From Anaerolineae bacterium (lineage in GTDB: Bacteria > Chloroflexota > Anaerolineae > B4-G1), in NCBI GenBank assembly GCA_026418995.1, contig JAOAAG010000237.1, forward strand, positions 1 through 39,824: a DNA stretch of 39,824 bases. The letters run 5' to 3'. Shown here one piece after another: positions 38,186 through 39,824 of this stretch. The position numbers were made by a program, and so were the translations under genes. Each line of letters begins with the position of its first letter. The first letter of the stretch is position 1. The notes beneath the pieces were generated by a model. That model ran no database searches. It was not told the DNA's origin and saw only the letters and a program-made list of their open reading frames with translations.

Positions 38186-39811
38186 ATGGAAGGCCTAGAG
38201 AGGACCCGGCTCATATTTCTCGTGATCGTCGGCCTGGCACTGCTGATCGCCTGCATCGCAGTGGGGTACAACGTCATCAGCAGGTTGAGTGCTGGCCGCG
38301 CCTTTCCACCTCCTGTACAGGGGACGCCATCCCAGAGCCAGCCTGTGCCCACGACGCACCTGGAGTCGCCGCCGCCTATCTTCGCCCCCGACTACAAGCC
38401 CGACGACGGCCTGCCCGTCTACATCTGCGGCGCCGATTCATTCGGGAGCTACTTCGTCCTCCAGCACATGCAGATGGCGGGTAAGGACGTTGCCCACGGG
38501 TTCCACCTGGGCATTATTCCCTTCTCCCTGAACGAACAATACGAGATTTCTGAAGAACAGCGAGGAGCCCTCCTGCGGAGCGGTCAGTGGGACTGTATGC
38601 TCGCCACGCTGGAATCCATCGCACTGAGCAGCCCCGGCGTAGTCACCGCCATCGTGGACGAAAGCGCCGGCGCCGACCAGTTGTGGGTGCGCGGTATCTC
38701 CACCATCAACGACCTGAAGGGCAAGCGCATCACCTTCTCGCGGGGCAGTGTGGGCGAATACTTCGTGTACTACACGCTCTCGATCGCCCGTCTTAATCCG
38801 CGCTTCGACGTAACGCTGCTGCCTCAGGACAGCGTCGCCGAGGCGGTGGCCTTCTTCAACAGCGGCCAGGCCGATGCCGTCTCGGGGTGGGAGCCAGACA
38901 TCTATGAAGCTAAAAAGAGCGGCGGTGTGCCTCTGCTCAGCTCGAACCAACTGCGCATCATCATAGATGTGATTGTCACCTCCCGGCACTCTATCGCCAA
39001 CAAAGCCGACCTGGTCCAGGCCTTCCACGATGCCTGGTTCGACACGCTCAAAGCCCAGCTCGAGGACTTCGACGGCGCGGCCCGTCAGATCGCCGCATGG
39101 GGCCACAACGATTGGACCTACGTCTATCCCGAGAGCGCCTCCGACGACCTGCGGGCCTGGCTCAAGAGCGTGGCCCAGGCTGACCTGGGAGACAATGCCT
39201 TTGTGATGCGCGATCCCCGTCCACTCATCAATCGGCTGGAGATCGCGCGGCGCGTCTGGGCAGCCGCTGGCTTCACGGTGGAAGACGTTGATGTGACCAG
39301 TCTGGTCAATCCTGGTTTTGTCTCCCGCTCCGCCGCCCAGGCCTCGCTCCAGGCGAACGCCAACCCCGTAAACGACACCTTTTCCCTTTCCGCTTCAGCT
39401 CAGCTCGACGTGGCCAGTATCAACCCTGACGAGGCGGCGACGCTGGCCGTGTTGCCTTGCCGTCGCTTCACCTTTTTGCCCGAATCCACCGAGCTAACGC
39501 TGGAATCGCGCCGTATCCTGGACGACTGTGTGTTGCCCACACTGTCGCAGAGCGTCGGGCTGTTCCTGCGGGTCAAGGGATGCGCTGCCTGGCCTGGACC
39601 GCCTGGCACCTACACGAAGGAAGAGATCCTGGAATTCGCCAGGGCGCGTGCCCAATCGGTGGTGGACTACCTGGTCTCTCAGGGCATTGACCCGGCCCGC
39701 TTTATCGTCGAGGCCACCCTTCCACCTGAAGAACACTGGGAAACGGAGGACCCGGCGATCCAGGCAGAGGATCGCTACGTAGAAATGACGCTGGTCACCG
39801 TGGGACGGTAA
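38186..39811 (+). CDS. Membrane-anchored periplasmic substrate-binding protein fused to an OmpA-like domain
   Basis: N-terminal TM; NMT1/SsuA-like TINDLKGKRITFSRGSVGEYFVYY, AVSGWEPDIYEAKK; C-terminal FLPESTELTLESRRILDDCVLPTLSQS...FARARAQSVVDYLVSQGIDPARFIVEA OmpA-like pattern. Confidence 0.82.
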   Translation: MEGLERTRLIFLVIVGLALLIACIAVGYNVISRLSAGRAFPPPVQGTPSQSQPVPTTHLESPPPIFAPDYKPDDGLPVYICGADSFGSYFVLQHMQMAGKDVAHGFHLGIIPFSLNEQYEISEEQRGALLRSGQWDCMLATLESIALSSPGVVTAIVDESAGADQLWVRGISTINDLKGKRITFSRGSVGEYFVYYTLSIARLNPRFDVTLLPQDSVAEAVAFFNSGQADAVSGWEPDIYEAKKSGGVPLLSSNQLRIIIDVIVTSRHSIANKADLVQAFHDAWFDTLKAQLEDFDGAARQIAAWGHNDWTYVYPESASDDLRAWLKSVAQADLGDNAFVMRDPRPLINRLEIARRVWAAAGFTVEDVDVTSLVNPGFVSRSAAQASLQANANPVNDTFSLSASAQLDVASINPDEAATLAVLPCRRFTFLPESTELTLESRRILDDCVLPTLSQSVGLFLRVKGCAAWPGPPGTYTKEEILEFARARAQSVVDYLVSQGIDPARFIVEATLPPEEHWETEDPAIQAEDRYVEMTLVTVGR

Positions 39812-39824
39812 CGTCGCAGGAGAG

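Overview
This window looks like a contig from an anaerobic, probably thermophilic Chloroflexota (Anaerolineae-like) bacterium; that assignment is inferred from gene content and style. Bases 1-19 are the Tn5/Nextera mosaic-end sequence, so the left edge is a library artifact. The main finding is evidence for selenocysteine decoding at two loci. (1) A minus-strand peroxiredoxin at 16023-16724 reads FTFV-[TGA]-PTEL: the TGA sits exactly at the peroxidatic Cys, a SECIS-like hairpin follows, and the usual C-terminal resolving Cys is replaced by Thr. (2) At 7221-7529 two ORFs in the same frame are joined by TGA-TGA and followed by a 7-bp hairpin with a GGTC loop. Together they look like one HesB-like 'CC/Se motif' protein with a possible tandem Sec-Sec dyad, next to a DUF59/SufT-like gene. 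The window also holds an oxidative-stress operon (perR, rubredoxin, rubredoxin reductase, rubrerythrin, Sec-peroxiredoxin, rubrerythrin, superoxide reductase), a candidate non-canonical lipoate assembly operon (LplA-DUF116 fusion, geranylgeranyl-reductase-like flavoprotein, two radical SAM proteins), and molybdenum/tungsten-pterin genes (moeA, AOR, MoaD/ThiS-like). Two homologous structured leader RNAs (20-~120 and 6166-~6285) are Moco/Tuco riboswitch candidates, and the AOR gene has a structured leader. Other content: a MurF-Alr fusion, a H+-pyrophosphatase overlapped by a GAF sensor, two-component genes, a GH1 glucosidase, tRNA-Val, a repeat-rich secreted beta-helix protein, and several intergenic palindrome/repeat families.
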